Shown in pieces: positions 1 to 8,233 of a stretch of 30,579 bases of DNA. The notes under the pieces were generated by a model. It was given only the letters and a program-made list of their open reading frames with translations, did not search any database and was not told the origin of the DNA. Made by a program: the position numbers and the translations under genes. The DNA comes from an uncultured Prevotella sp. (GTDB lineage: Bacteria > Bacteroidota > Bacteroidia > Bacteroidales > Bacteroidaceae). Every line of letters starts with the position of its first letter. Positions within the stretch are counted from its first letter, which is position 1. Location: NCBI GenBank assembly GCA_937916405.1, contig CALFUF010000037.1, forward strand, positions 1-30,579. Direction: 5' to 3'.

Positions 1-1426
1 CCGTTGTGTTGGCAGCCACCAACCAGTTGGTCTCTGAACCCTCGACACCAAAGAAGGTCGACTGTCCCGTCATGCCCAACTGTCCTGCCACGTTCGCCTG
101 TAACTTCGCAAAGAGGATATTGCTCGACGTATCAGAACCTGTCACGAAAGTACCGATAGCACCGATCAACGGCGCAAAGAACGGATAGAACGAGCCTGTG
201 ACAGCCACCAGCCCTGCGGCGATAGCGGCTATCATGCCACAATAGTTCATCACTGAGGCAAGAGAGATAAGAGAGATAATAGTGATAACCGTCTTTTGCA
301 GATTCACAACCGTCTTGGCAAGAATCACCATCAAACGCTTCAACGACAGTCCTTGTATCAGCCCACCTATCGTCGCACCAAGGAAAAGCATCAAACCCGC
401 ATTGCTGATCCATCCGAACTTAAACGTGGAATCAATGACAGGCAAAGGCAACTTCGTCACCAGATTAGACTTCAGGAAATCATTCACAGGAGGACACAAG
501 GCACCACTCACCAAAATGAAAATGAGAATAAACAAATAGACACTCCATGCACGGAACGTCTCCGCAAAGGTATAACTCTTCGCACCCTCCTTTTTCTCAG
601 GAGCCTTTGTAAATATCTTCGCATAGATAATGATGGCGATGATAGCAGCAACAGAGCCGATAATGGCTGGTGTCTCAGCCCCCAGATAACGGGCACAGAT
701 ATACTGTACCAAAACAGAGATAATACCCGTCCACAAGGCAAGCACGATATTCTTCACAATGGCTTTCTTATCTGTCAGCATCAGGATGATAAAGGGCAGG
801 ATGACGAACAATGGAGACAACTGCAACACCGCAAAGGCAGATGTCTCGCAAATAGCCTCTGCAGAAGCAGCGCCATCAGGAGCCACCTCATTACAAAGTG
901 TTGTTACTGGTACGCCCACAGCACCAAAGCCAGTAGCCACAGTATTACCAATCAGTGCCACCAACGCGGAGAACATCGGTTTGAAGCCCAGTCCTATCAG
1001 GATGGCAGCAGGAATGGCGACTGCCGTTCCGAAACCAGCCATACCCTCTAACAGTCCTCCGAATCCCCATACCAACATCAGCACCAAGATTCCCTTATCG
1101 TCAGTGAAAGACGTAAACTGTGCCTTCACCACCTCGATCTCCTTCGACTCCACGAGGATGTTGTAACTGTAAATCGCCATCAGGATGATAATCAAGATGG
1201 GGAAAATGGCTTTCAGCACACCCTCGACAAAGCCCCACCATACTACGCCATAGATACTTGCCTCCTTGAAGCGCTCTGGCACCATATCCAGATAAGGTGC
1301 CGCAAACAACGCAAGGAGAATGGTGACAACCAACGTGATGAGCGCACTTTTATGGCCTGCCATCTTAAAGCCCAGCATCAACACGAATAATAATAAAATA
1401 GGAATGATAGATACAACGAATGACAT
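1..1426 (-). CDS. lctP: L-lactate permease (LctP family), C-terminus cut by window edge
   Basis: Reading the minus strand from ATG at 1426 gives about 475 open codons running off the left edge. The protein is a highly hydrophobic polytopic membrane protein. Segments such as GGLLEGMAGFGTAVAIPAAI, TVATGFGAVGVPVTTLC and, near the edge, TGSDTSSNILFA are hallmarks of the LctP lactate permease family, which takes up L-lactate (and often glycolate) by proton symport. Family members are usually a little over 500 residues, so only the last few tens should be missing. It diverges from lutABC, the matching lactate-oxidation operon, which strongly supports lactate as substrate. A minus-strand TATATTTGC box lies at 1456-1464, about 30 bases before the start. 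Confidence 0.93.
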   Translation of the reverse strand, partial: MSFVVSIIPILLLFVLMLGFKMAGHKSALITLVVTILLALFAAPYLDMVPERFKEASIYGVVWWGFVEGVLKAIFPILIIILMAIYSYNILVESKEIEVVKAQFTSFTDDKGILVLMLVWGFGGLLEGMAGFGTAVAIPAAILIGLGFKPMFSALVALIGNTVATGFGAVGVPVTTLCNEVAPDGAASAEAICETSAFAVLQLSPLFVILPFIILMLTDKKAIVKNIVLALWTGIISVLVQYICARYLGAETPAIIGSVAAIIAIIIYAKIFTKAPEKKEGAKSYTFAETFRAWSVYLFILIFILVSGALCPPVNDFLKSNLVTKLPLPVIDSTFKFGWISNAGLMLFLGATIGGLIQGLSLKRLMVILAKTVVNLQKTVITIISLISLASVMNYCGMIAAIAAGLVAVTGSFYPFFAPLIGAIGTFVTGSDTSSNILFAKLQANVAGQLGMTGQSTFFGVEGSETNWLVAANTT

Positions 1427-1455
1427 ATCGTTTTAGATTTTAAGTTAAACTTTGT

Positions 1456-1464
1456 GCAAATATA
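1456..1464 (-). promoter_or_regulatory. Putative Bacteroidota -7 box for lctP
   Basis: On the minus strand this reads TATATTTGC, a full match to the TAnnTTTG -7 element. It sits 30 bases upstream of the lctP ATG, which leaves a leader of roughly 24 nt. I see no good TTTG at the expected -33 spacing, so the upstream half of the promoter is weak or activator-dependent. Confidence 0.55.
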
Positions 1465-1538
1465 CAAACAAAATCTGAGCAATTAAGTGGTATTTCTCAA
1501 AAAAAACATTAAAACGTAAAAATCTTTTCCAAAATATC

Positions 1539-1570
1539 TTCGCCATCCCAGATTTATTCACTATATTTGC
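1539..1570 (+). promoter_or_regulatory. Putative lutABC promoter
   Basis: TTCG (1539-1542, one mismatch to the -33 TTTG) is followed after 19 bases by TATATTTGC (1562-1570), a perfect -7 box. The predicted transcription start is about 1574, leaving a leader of about 25 nt before the lutA ATG at 1599. Spacing and box agree with the Bacteroides sigma-ABfr consensus. Confidence 0.6.
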
Positions 1571-1598
1571 GAAAGCAAAACCCTAAAACAAATACATT

Positions 1599-2336
1599 AT
1601 GAAAATCGGACTATTCATCCCCTGCTATGTAGATGCCGTCTATCCACAAGTCGGTGTGGCAACCTATAAGTTGCTACGTCATTTAGGCATAGACGTCACC
1701 TACCCTCTCAAGCAGACTTGTTGCGGACAGCCTATGGCTAACGCTGGATTTGAGAAGCAAGCCATTCCGCTTGCCGAGAAATTCGAGGACCTCTTCAAGG
1801 AGTTCGACTATGTGGTGGCTCCCAGTGTGTCATGTACTGCCTTCGTCAAGCTCAACTATCCCCGTCTGTTGAGGGGGAAGCATGAGTGTGTGACAAGTGG
1901 TAAGATCATGGACGTGGTGAAGTTTCTCCATGATGTCGTGAAGGTAGACCGACGACTGGGTACCTTCCCTCATAAAGTCAGTCTCCATAACTCCTGTCAT
2001 GGTGTGCGTGAATTAGGACTCTCGTCACCCTCTGAGGAGCATATCACACCTTTTAATAAAATCAAGGACCTGTTACAACTGGTCGACGGCATCAATGTCG
2101 TGGAACCAGAACGACCTGACGAGTGCTGTGGCTTCGGCGGTATGTTCTCTGTCGAGGAGACTGCCATATCGGCACAAATGGGAAAGGACAAAGTAGAGCG
2201 TCATATCAAGACAGGAGCCGAGTATATCACTGGTCCCGACTGCTCATGTCTGATGCACATGGCAGGAGTGGCAAAGAAGCAAGGTCAGAAGATAGAATTT
2301 AAACACGTAGTAGAGATTTTAGCAGCAGGATTATGA
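1599..2336 (+). CDS. lutA: Lactate utilization Fe-S protein LutA/LldE
   Basis: This 245-residue cytoplasmic protein belongs to the LutA/YkgE family, a subunit of the LutABC iron-sulfur complex that oxidises L-lactate to pyruvate. It shows two CCG-type cysteine-rich domains: Cys9 with TCCGQPMANAG (Cys41-Cys42) and Cys79 in the first half, then NSCHG (Cys133), DECCGFGG (Cys176-Cys177) and Cys215/Cys217 in the second. Length matches the family. It is the first gene of a tight operon: its TGA overlaps the lutB ATG as ATGA at 2333-2336. A promoter with a perfect -7 box lies just upstream, and the lactate permease diverges from it. Confidence 0.95.
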   Translation: MKIGLFIPCYVDAVYPQVGVATYKLLRHLGIDVTYPLKQTCCGQPMANAGFEKQAIPLAEKFEDLFKEFDYVVAPSVSCTAFVKLNYPRLLRGKHECVTSGKIMDVVKFLHDVVKVDRRLGTFPHKVSLHNSCHGVRELGLSSPSEEHITPFNKIKDLLQLVDGINVVEPERPDECCGFGGMFSVEETAISAQMGKDKVERHIKTGAEYITGPDCSCLMHMAGVAKKQGQKIEFKHVVEILAAGL

Positions 2337-3700
2337 GTACACAACATAGCAAAGCAGCCAAAGAGTTCTTAAAGAACCAGACATACGCCAGCTGGCACGA
2401 TGCCACTTTTTGGGCAGTTCGCAGCAAGCGTGACAATATGGCTTACGGTCTTGACGAGTGGGAACAACTCCGTGAGAAAGCATCAGCCATCAAACGTCAT
2501 ACTATTACCCATTTGGACGAATATCTTGACCAGTTTGCCACTAATGCCGAGAAGAATGGCGTGGAGGTACATTGGGCAAAAGATGCACAGGAGTTTAACG
2601 AGATTGTCTATGGTATCCTCAAAAACCATAACGTCAAGAAGATGGTGAAATCGAAGTCCATGCTCACGGAGGAGTGTGAGATGAACCCCTACTTGGAGGA
2701 GCGTGGCATTGAGGTGGTGGAGACCGACTTGGGTGAGCGCATCATCCAGTTAAAGGGACAAAAGCCCTCCCATATCGTGATGCCCGCCATCCATCTGAAC
2801 CATGACGATGTAGGAGAACTGTTTGAGGAGAAGCTGGGTAGTGAGAAAGGTAACCATGACCCCACGTACCTTACTTATTGTGCACGACTGAGTCTGCGCA
2901 ATGAGTTCCTGACCGCCGATGCAGGCATGACAGGCGCTAACTTCGGAATAGCCTCCACAGGTGATATCGTGGTATGCACCAACGAGGGTAATGCCGACAT
3001 GTCTACCTCCTGTCCTAAACTGCATATCGCAGCCATCGGACTGGAGAAAGTGATTCCTAACTATGACTGTCTTGCCGTATTCCAGCGCATGCTCTGCCGC
3101 GCAGGAACCGGTCAGCCCACGACGACCTATACCAGTCATTTCCGTAAGGCTCGTCCAACAGCACATAAGATGCATATTATCTTGGTGGACAACGGACGCT
3201 CAGAGTGGATAGCTAACCCAGAGCACTGGGAGTCGCTGAAATGTATTCGTTGTGGTTCCTGTATGAACACCTGCCCAGTATACCGCCGTAGTGGTGGGTA
3301 TAGTTATAGTTATTTCATTCCAGGTCCTATCGGTATCAACCTCGGTATGTTGCGTGATCATCAGAAACATAGTGGCAATGTCTCGGCATGCACCCTCTGT
3401 AACAGTTGTCAGACAGTATGTCCTGTAAAGGTCAACCTCGGTGACCAGATATACCTATGGCGCCAACAGTTAGACGAGTTCGGCACAGCTAATCCACAAA
3501 AGAAACTGATGTGCCGTGCGATGTCATTCTTATACGGAAACACTGGATTATACAACATGGGCACCAGTATGGCACATTGGGCAAACATGATTCCCTCACC
3601 TATCATGAACTGTAGCTTGAATCCCTGGGCTGAAGGACATGATATGTTTAAATTCCCCCAAAAACCGTTCCATGAAATGATTAAAGACATTGAGAAATGA
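2333..3700 (+). CDS. lutB: Lactate utilization Fe-S protein LutB/LldF
   Basis: This 455-residue protein is the central subunit of the LutABC L-lactate oxidation complex. The N-terminal part is a LUD (DUF162) domain, with the motif TGANFGIASTGDIV near residues 200-213. The C-terminal third carries two 4Fe-4S clusters typical of bacterial ferredoxin folds: Cys304, 307, 310 and 314 (CIRCGSCMNTCP) and Cys353, 356, 359 and 363 (CTLCNSCQTVCP). These should pass electrons from lactate to an acceptor. It overlaps lutA upstream and lutC downstream by ATGA junctions, which implies translational coupling. Length and motif order match the family, with no sign of damage. Confidence 0.95.
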   Translation: MSTQHSKAAKEFLKNQTYASWHDATFWAVRSKRDNMAYGLDEWEQLREKASAIKRHTITHLDEYLDQFATNAEKNGVEVHWAKDAQEFNEIVYGILKNHNVKKMVKSKSMLTEECEMNPYLEERGIEVVETDLGERIIQLKGQKPSHIVMPAIHLNHDDVGELFEEKLGSEKGNHDPTYLTYCARLSLRNEFLTADAGMTGANFGIASTGDIVVCTNEGNADMSTSCPKLHIAAIGLEKVIPNYDCLAVFQRMLCRAGTGQPTTTYTSHFRKARPTAHKMHIILVDNGRSEWIANPEHWESLKCIRCGSCMNTCPVYRRSGGYSYSYFIPGPIGINLGMLRDHQKHSGNVSACTLCNSCQTVCPVKVNLGDQIYLWRQQLDEFGTANPQKKLMCRAMSFLYGNTGLYNMGTSMAHWANMIPSPIMNCSLNPWAEGHDMFKFPQKPFHEMIKDIEK

Positions 3701-4290
3701 GCAGCAAAGAAGATATATTGAAGAAATACAAGTCGAATATTCGTGAGCAGTTCGACATGCCTGACCTGAGTGACATCAAGGCTATCACCTATCCGGATCC
3801 GCTGGTACAGTTTATCGCTATGAGTGAGAGTGTGGGTGGTCATGTCATCGAAGTCAAGGGCAACCGCACCGTTGACAGTCTTATCCAAGAACTTTATCCG
3901 GACGCGAAAGAGATTGCCAGCAATCTTCCTGAGGTGACGATTGCCACCCGTAACCCAGATACCGTGGGACGTGCCCGTGACCTTAACGGCACCGATGTGG
4001 GTGTGATACGTGGTAAGTTCGGTGTTGCCGAGAATGGCTGTATCTGGATTCCCCAGCAGATGAAAGAGAAAGCGGTATGCTTTATCTCCGAGAATCTGAT
4101 AATCCTGTTGCCAAAGTCGCAGATTGTCAACAATATGCATGAGGCTTACAAGCGTATTGAGTTTGATGCGACGTACGATGGCTATGGTACCTTTATCAGT
4201 GGTCCCTCCAAGACTGCCGATATCGCCCAGGTACTAGTGATGGGAGCCCAGGCGGCACGTAGTGTCACTATCCTACTCTTGCAAGAGTAA
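3697..4290 (+). CDS. lutC: Lactate utilization protein LutC/LldG
   Basis: This 197-residue LUD-domain (DUF162) protein is the third subunit of the lactate oxidation complex. The C-terminal signature SGPSKTADIAQVLVMGAQAA (about residues 168-187) is characteristic of LutC, as is the central GKFGVAENGCIW segment. It has no cluster-binding cysteine pattern, as expected for this subunit. Its ATG at 3697 overlaps the lutB stop (ATGA). The next gene starts 31 bp after its stop with no clear terminator between, so read-through into it is possible. Confidence 0.93.
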   Translation: MSSKEDILKKYKSNIREQFDMPDLSDIKAITYPDPLVQFIAMSESVGGHVIEVKGNRTVDSLIQELYPDAKEIASNLPEVTIATRNPDTVGRARDLNGTDVGVIRGKFGVAENGCIWIPQQMKEKAVCFISENLIILLPKSQIVNNMHEAYKRIEFDATYDGYGTFISGPSKTADIAQVLVMGAQAARSVTILLLQE

Positions 4291-4321
4291 CCATATTATT
4301 AACCAAATAACATAAAAGATT

Positions 4322-4729
4322 ATGACTTACAAAGTAATTGACATCGAAGGAGTTGGCGAAGTTTACGCTGAGAAACTGATTGCCGCAGGTATCAAGACAG
4401 ACGCAGAGTTGTTAGAGAAATGTGCCAAGCCTGCTGGACGCAAGGCATTAGAGGCTGAAACTGGTATTAGTGGCAAATTGATTCTGAAATGGGCTAACCA
4501 CTGCGACCTGTATCGCATCAATGGCGTAGGTCCTCAGTTTGCAGAACTCTTGGAGGCTGCTGGTGTTGACACCGTCAAGGAACTGAAGCACCGTGTTGCT
4601 GAGAACTTGCAGGCTAAGTTAGAGGAGGTGAATGCCCAAAAGAACCTCACCAACCGTGTTCCTGCCGTCGTTGAGATCCAGAAGATGATCGACCAGGCGA
4701 AGGAATTGCCAGCCAAGATGGAGTATTAA
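4322..4729 (+). CDS. DUF4332-type helix-hairpin-helix protein
   Basis: A 135-residue soluble protein with two helix-hairpin-helix motifs of the DUF4332 type: IEGVGEVYAEKLIAAGI (about residues 8-24) and INGVGPQFAELLEAAGV (about 59-75). Such motifs usually bind DNA or RNA backbones non-specifically or mediate protein contacts; the function of this family is not established. It begins 31 bp after lutC but is not obviously part of lactate metabolism. Its TAA stop (4727-4729) shares the palindromic TTAA at 4726-4729 with the stop of the convergent aminotransferase gene, so the two genes leave no intergenic space. Confidence 0.8.
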   Translation: MTYKVIDIEGVGEVYAEKLIAAGIKTDAELLEKCAKPAGRKALEAETGISGKLILKWANHCDLYRINGVGPQFAELLEAAGVDTVKELKHRVAENLQAKLEEVNAQKNLTNRVPAVVEIQKMIDQAKELPAKMEY

Positions 4730-5826
4730 CTCTTATTCAGAAGATTAATCACCGTATCAACCTCCTCTGTCGTCAAAACCTGATGACAGGGGAGGCTTAT
4801 TTCTTGCTGATGAATTTGTTCTGTGACTGGTAATGACAGTCCTTTACACTCCGCATAACAACGCTGTTGGTGTGGAGGGATCGGATAATGGATCTGAGTC
4901 TCTACCCCATTTGCTTTCAAATAGTCTTGCAACATATCACGTTGTTCACAGAGAATAGGGAAGATATGCCATACACTATCCCTGTCAGACTGTGGGATGA
5001 CAATTTTCGGATGATGTACCTTATTTATATATAAAGAGGCAATTTCCTTGCGTTTGGCATTTGCCTCGTCCAAGTATTTCAGTTTGACATCGAGAATTGC
5101 CGCCTGTAACTCGTCCATTCGGGAGTTACACCCTTGATAGTCAAACACGTATTTCTGATGACTGCCGTAATTACCTAAGGCACCTACGATTTCTGCTAAC
5201 TCTGCATCATTGGTGGTAATGGCACCAGCATCCCCCAAGGCTCCAAGGTTCTTTGTAGGATAAAAACTATGACCTGCAGCATCACCGAGAGCACCAGTTC
5301 GCATATCCCCAAACCTACAACCATGAGCCTGGGCATTATCCTCTATCAGTTTGAGACCATGACGACGACATATCTCCCCTATCCTGCCGGTATAGGCACA
5401 ACGACCATAAAGATGGACTATCATCACAGCACGGGTACGAGGAGTAATGGCTTGTTCTATCTTAGACTCGTCAATCTGAAGCGTATGAATATCTGGCTCT
5501 ACTAAAACAGGTTTCAATCCGTTCTCAGTGATAGCAAGAATAGAGGCAATATAGGTATTAGCTGGTACAATGACCTCATCATCATCCTGCATAAGCCCCA
5601 TCTCCTTATAGGCACGGAATATCAATGTCAACGCATCCAGTCCATTGCCACACCCAACACAATAACGGGTACCGATATAGTCAGCATAATGCTCTTCAAA
5701 CTGCTTGGTCGCCTCTCCTTTGAGATACCATCCACGCCGCAACACATCTGCTATTGCCTGTTGCACCTCCTCTTCATAAGGAGCATTCACCCGTTTTAAC
5801 TCCAAATACTTAATCATAGTGTCCAT
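4726..5826 (-). CDS. PLP sugar aminotransferase, FdtB/QdtB-like (DegT/DnrJ/EryC1/StrS)
   Basis: A 366-residue fold-type I PLP enzyme. The Schiff-base lysine is Lys192 in FYPTKNLGALGDAGA, and Asp163 in IEDNAQAHG should bind the pyridine nitrogen. The GCGNGLDAL segment (58-66) is typical of enzymes such as FdtB, QdtB and DesV, which aminate C3 of dTDP-3-keto-6-deoxyhexoses using glutamate. A ketoisomerase of the FdtA/QdtA type two genes upstream and rfbB further upstream support this role. Start choice is ambiguous: ATG at 5826, or ATG at 5817, which forms an ATGA overlap with the upstream gene's stop and fits the family N-terminus well. It is the last gene of the minus-strand run. Confidence 0.85.
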   Translation of the reverse strand: MDTMIKYLELKRVNAPYEEEVQQAIADVLRRGWYLKGEATKQFEEHYADYIGTRYCVGCGNGLDALTLIFRAYKEMGLMQDDDEVIVPANTYIASILAITENGLKPVLVEPDIHTLQIDESKIEQAITPRTRAVMIVHLYGRCAYTGRIGEICRRHGLKLIEDNAQAHGCRFGDMRTGALGDAAGHSFYPTKNLGALGDAGAITTNDAELAEIVGALGNYGSHQKYVFDYQGCNSRMDELQAAILDVKLKYLDEANAKRKEIASLYINKVHHPKIVIPQSDRDSVWHIFPILCEQRDMLQDYLKANGVETQIHYPIPPHQQRCYAECKGLSLPVTEQIHQQEISLPCHQVLTTEEVDTVINLLNKS

Positions 5827-6755
5827 TCATAAGTATCGTAGCAAATACCACGTCCACCAAAGCCTTCCTTCTGAAAAATAAGTGAATCGTTCAAATTATC
5901 ATTCGTCACAAGGTTAGATGTTCCGAAATCAAAAAAGCTCATACCTTCCTCTTTGAATTTATCAAGAAGATTCATAAAAAGAATATCAAGAGCCCCATAC
6001 TTTCTTCCTTCCGAATTAGCTGAAATATATTGAGTCTTGACAGTCTTTCCGCAAATATACAGAATTGTACCACCTATTACTCTTTGATTCATTTTTACCA
6101 CAAACAGTCTAATGTTGTGATAGAATCTTGATTTGAGCAAATGTATCTCAGCCAAAGAATGAACCGGAATGGCATGATGCCGATCACGTAAATTTTCTTC
6201 CAATAATACCCAATATTCAGAAAAGTCATTACTTTCCTCTATAACCAATCCAGCCTTAACTGCTTTCTTTACACCACGGCTCCGTAAGGTAGAAAAAGGA
6301 AGTTTTGAAGAGAGAGATACCACTGATGCAATATCACGGGATCGAATGATGGCATGACATACATTCGTCAATGCAAATAAATCTTCTTCGGATGGCAATA
6401 AACAATAATTCCAAGGAATGTGCTTATAAACAAATTTCCTAAAACCTTGTTGCCGAAGATAACTATTCAAAAGAAAGAATAGCTCACGAACTTGAGCTGC
6501 CTTACATTTACTACTCATTATTAATCCACCGTATGTCAGTCCGCGATGTGAATAAAGGGTATCACCATCTTGGTTGGCAGGAAGAAGCGCATAGAGTTTT
6601 CCCTGATGATAAAACATCAACGAGTAGTCCTTAAAGCGGTCAGAATGATAATCCATATACTGACGATCAAAGAGGAAAGTACCATTCTTCGATTGTGCAA
6701 CGAACTGATTCCATTCAGATGCCTTATCTGCTGTATATCTGAAAATCTCAAACAT
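5814..6755 (-). CDS. FemAB/GNAT-like acyltransferase in amino-sugar cluster
   Basis: A 313-residue protein without signal peptide or membrane segments. Its layout resembles FemAB-like or GNAT acyltransferases: an N-terminal SKNGTFLFDRQYMDYH segment and a C-terminal acyl-transfer domain with VVKMNQRVIGGTILYICG followed by YGALDILFMNLLDKF and FFDFGTSN. It lies between the ketoisomerase (8-bp overlap) and the aminotransferase (ATGA overlap), where an FdtC/QdtC acetyltransferase would be expected. It may therefore acylate the 3-amino group of the nucleotide sugar, perhaps with an acetyl or aminoacyl group; this is inference. Base composition is unlike the neighbours: two sampled 60-base lines (5881-6000) contain 21 and 19 G+C, against 26 in a sampled rfbB line, suggesting separate acquisition. 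Confidence 0.7.
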   Translation of the reverse strand: MFEIFRYTADKASEWNQFVAQSKNGTFLFDRQYMDYHSDRFKDYSLMFYHQGKLYALLPANQDGDTLYSHRGLTYGGLIMSSKCKAAQVRELFFLLNSYLRQQGFRKFVYKHIPWNYCLLPSEEDLFALTNVCHAIIRSRDIASVVSLSSKLPFSTLRSRGVKKAVKAGLVIEESNDFSEYWVLLEENLRDRHHAIPVHSLAEIHLLKSRFYHNIRLFVVKMNQRVIGGTILYICGKTVKTQYISANSEGRKYGALDILFMNLLDKFKEEGMSFFDFGTSNLVTNDNLNDSLIFQKEGFGGRGICYDTYEWTL

Positions 6756-7149
6756 TCTTAGTTATTTGTAGAAACTCGTCGTAGTCATAAATATACTCAT
6801 CCTCATCAAACTTTTCCGACGCCAATACTAAACAGACGGCACCACTGGAGAAGTCCTCCAAAGTACGCCATATATTAGTACCGATATACAGTCCCTGATA
6901 AGGATGATTCAGATGAAATGTCTTGCGGTCATGTCCGTCAAACAACTCCACATCAAAGGAGCCACTAACAGCAATCACCACTTCCTGGCAGGTACGATGA
7001 GCATGTCCGCCACGCCTTCCACCACCAGGAATATCATATGTCCAGTATACACGAGCGATGTCGAACGGTACATTCTTCATCTGTTCAGCCACCGTCAGGT
7101 TGCCTCGCGGGTCAACATGCTTTGGCAAATCTATGATTTTTCCTATCAT
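6748..7149 (-). CDS. dTDP-4-keto-6-deoxyglucose 3,4-ketoisomerase, FdtA/QdtA-like
   Basis: A 133-residue single-domain cupin. The family moves the keto group of dTDP-4-keto-6-deoxyglucose from C4 to C3, giving the galacto (FdtA) or gluco (QdtA) 3-keto product. The catalytic histidine pair is present at His49 and His51 in GGHAHR, the same numbering as I recall for FdtA, and the N-terminal DPRGNLTVAE segment is typical. Length matches the family. Whether the product leads to Fuc3N or Qui3N cannot be read from sequence alone. It sits between the membrane acyltransferase (10-bp gap) and the FemAB-like gene (8-bp overlap), in the order expected of a 3-amino-sugar pathway. Confidence 0.88.
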   Translation of the reverse strand: MIGKIIDLPKHVDPRGNLTVAEQMKNVPFDIARVYWTYDIPGGGRRGGHAHRTCQEVVIAVSGSFDVELFDGHDRKTFHLNHPYQGLYIGTNIWRTLEDFSSGAVCLVLASEKFDEDEYIYDYDEFLQITKNV

Positions 7150-7159
7150 AACAGTAAAG

Positions 7160-8215
7160 TCATTTTATAAGTAGGAGCAAACGGGCATAAATGGGGGAAA
7201 CAAAGAATCTCCGGGTCAGATACGATACAATAAAGATAACCACCAGCGTCAGCAGTAAAACCGGCAACGTTAAGCGACCTTCTTCATTTACTCCTATGGA
7301 GGCCAGACCGCTGTAAAGGATGCGCATTGTAACATAATGCATCAGATAGATTTCAAAACTGATACCACCCAACCACTGCATCAAGGGTTGGTGCAACAAC
7401 TTAGTGACGTAACCTGACAACTGGTCTGTGGCTACAAAGAGGTATATCACAGCAGGAAGTATCAACCAGAAGAAAGATGCGCAACGGAAACGCAGTGAAG
7501 CATGCTCATAGAAAAAGAAAGAGACCAACACTGCAATGGTCAGCACTATTTCCGCCTGTGTCACCATCGCAGTCGATTTGTTTGCCAACCAAGCATTAAA
7601 CGTCTTTCCTGTTTCCGACAGATAGAATCTGAGCACTATGATGCCGATAGAGAAATCTAGTAATCGCGTCCATGGAGCGGCATATAACAAAGGATTAATC
7701 ATTCTCTCAGGAATATAGACTGCCAAGGTAGCATATAAGGTCAGCACGACAACAGCTCCCACCAATAGCCTGCGCACAGAGGTATGCATTAATAATCGGT
7801 ACACAAAGGGAAACACAACATAGAAGAATAGCAAGTCAGACAAAAACCACGACAAGCCGTTTCCTACATAGTAGAAATTGTCACTGGGCACCCAACTTTG
7901 CAACAGGAGAAGGTTAGCCACCAGTTTCTCCCATTCGAAAAACCTGCCAAGACGCGCATCCAGCAGAATCATAACAACAAAGGTCAGCACATGCAAAGGA
8001 TAGAACTTTGCCAACTGTTTTTCCAAGAACCGCACAGGGCGGAAGGTGTCTTCCGAAATCTCTTTTCCGTAGTTATAAGAAAGAACGAAACCACTCAGCA
8101 TGAAGAAAAATGCCACACCACATTCACCACCGAAGTCAAAAGACTTACCAATGATATGTGACATAACAACCTGCATTATGAATACAAAACGTAGAGACTG
8201 GAGGTTTTTGATCAT
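7160..8215 (-). CDS. Membrane acyltransferase, acyltransferase 3 family
   Basis: A 351-residue multi-pass membrane protein of the acyltransferase 3 (OafA/YrhL) type. The N-terminus LQSLRFVFIMQVVMSHI has the helix with His20 in the usual family position; FFMLSGFVLSYNYG follows at about residues 36-49, then a series of hydrophobic helices and IYLMHYVTMRILY near residue 290. These enzymes O-acylate exported glycans using cytoplasmic acyl-CoA. There is no C-terminal SGNH domain. Position next to the amino-sugar genes suggests a modification of the same surface glycan. Length is typical of single-domain members. Confidence 0.82.
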   Translation of the reverse strand: MIKNLQSLRFVFIMQVVMSHIIGKSFDFGGECGVAFFFMLSGFVLSYNYGKEISEDTFRPVRFLEKQLAKFYPLHVLTFVVMILLDARLGRFFEWEKLVANLLLLQSWVPSDNFYYVGNGLSWFLSDLLFFYVVFPFVYRLLMHTSVRRLLVGAVVVLTLYATLAVYIPERMINPLLYAAPWTRLLDFSIGIIVLRFYLSETGKTFNAWLANKSTAMVTQAEIVLTIAVLVSFFFYEHASLRFRCASFFWLILPAVIYLFVATDQLSGYVTKLLHQPLMQWLGGISFEIYLMHYVTMRILYSGLASIGVNEEGRLTLPVLLLTLVVIFIVSYLTRRFFVSPIYARLLLLIK

Positions 8216-8233
8216 TCTTCTTTTACTCCATTC

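Noticed and set aside
296..1051. Long plus-strand ORF opposite the lactate permease (251 codons)
   Set aside because: Its product is low-quality, rich in Gln, Arg and His, and lies antisense to the clearly coding lctP frame.
3409..4140. 243-codon minus-strand ORF opposite lutB and lutC
   Set aside because: Antisense to two well-conserved coupled genes; composition reflects the complementary codons.
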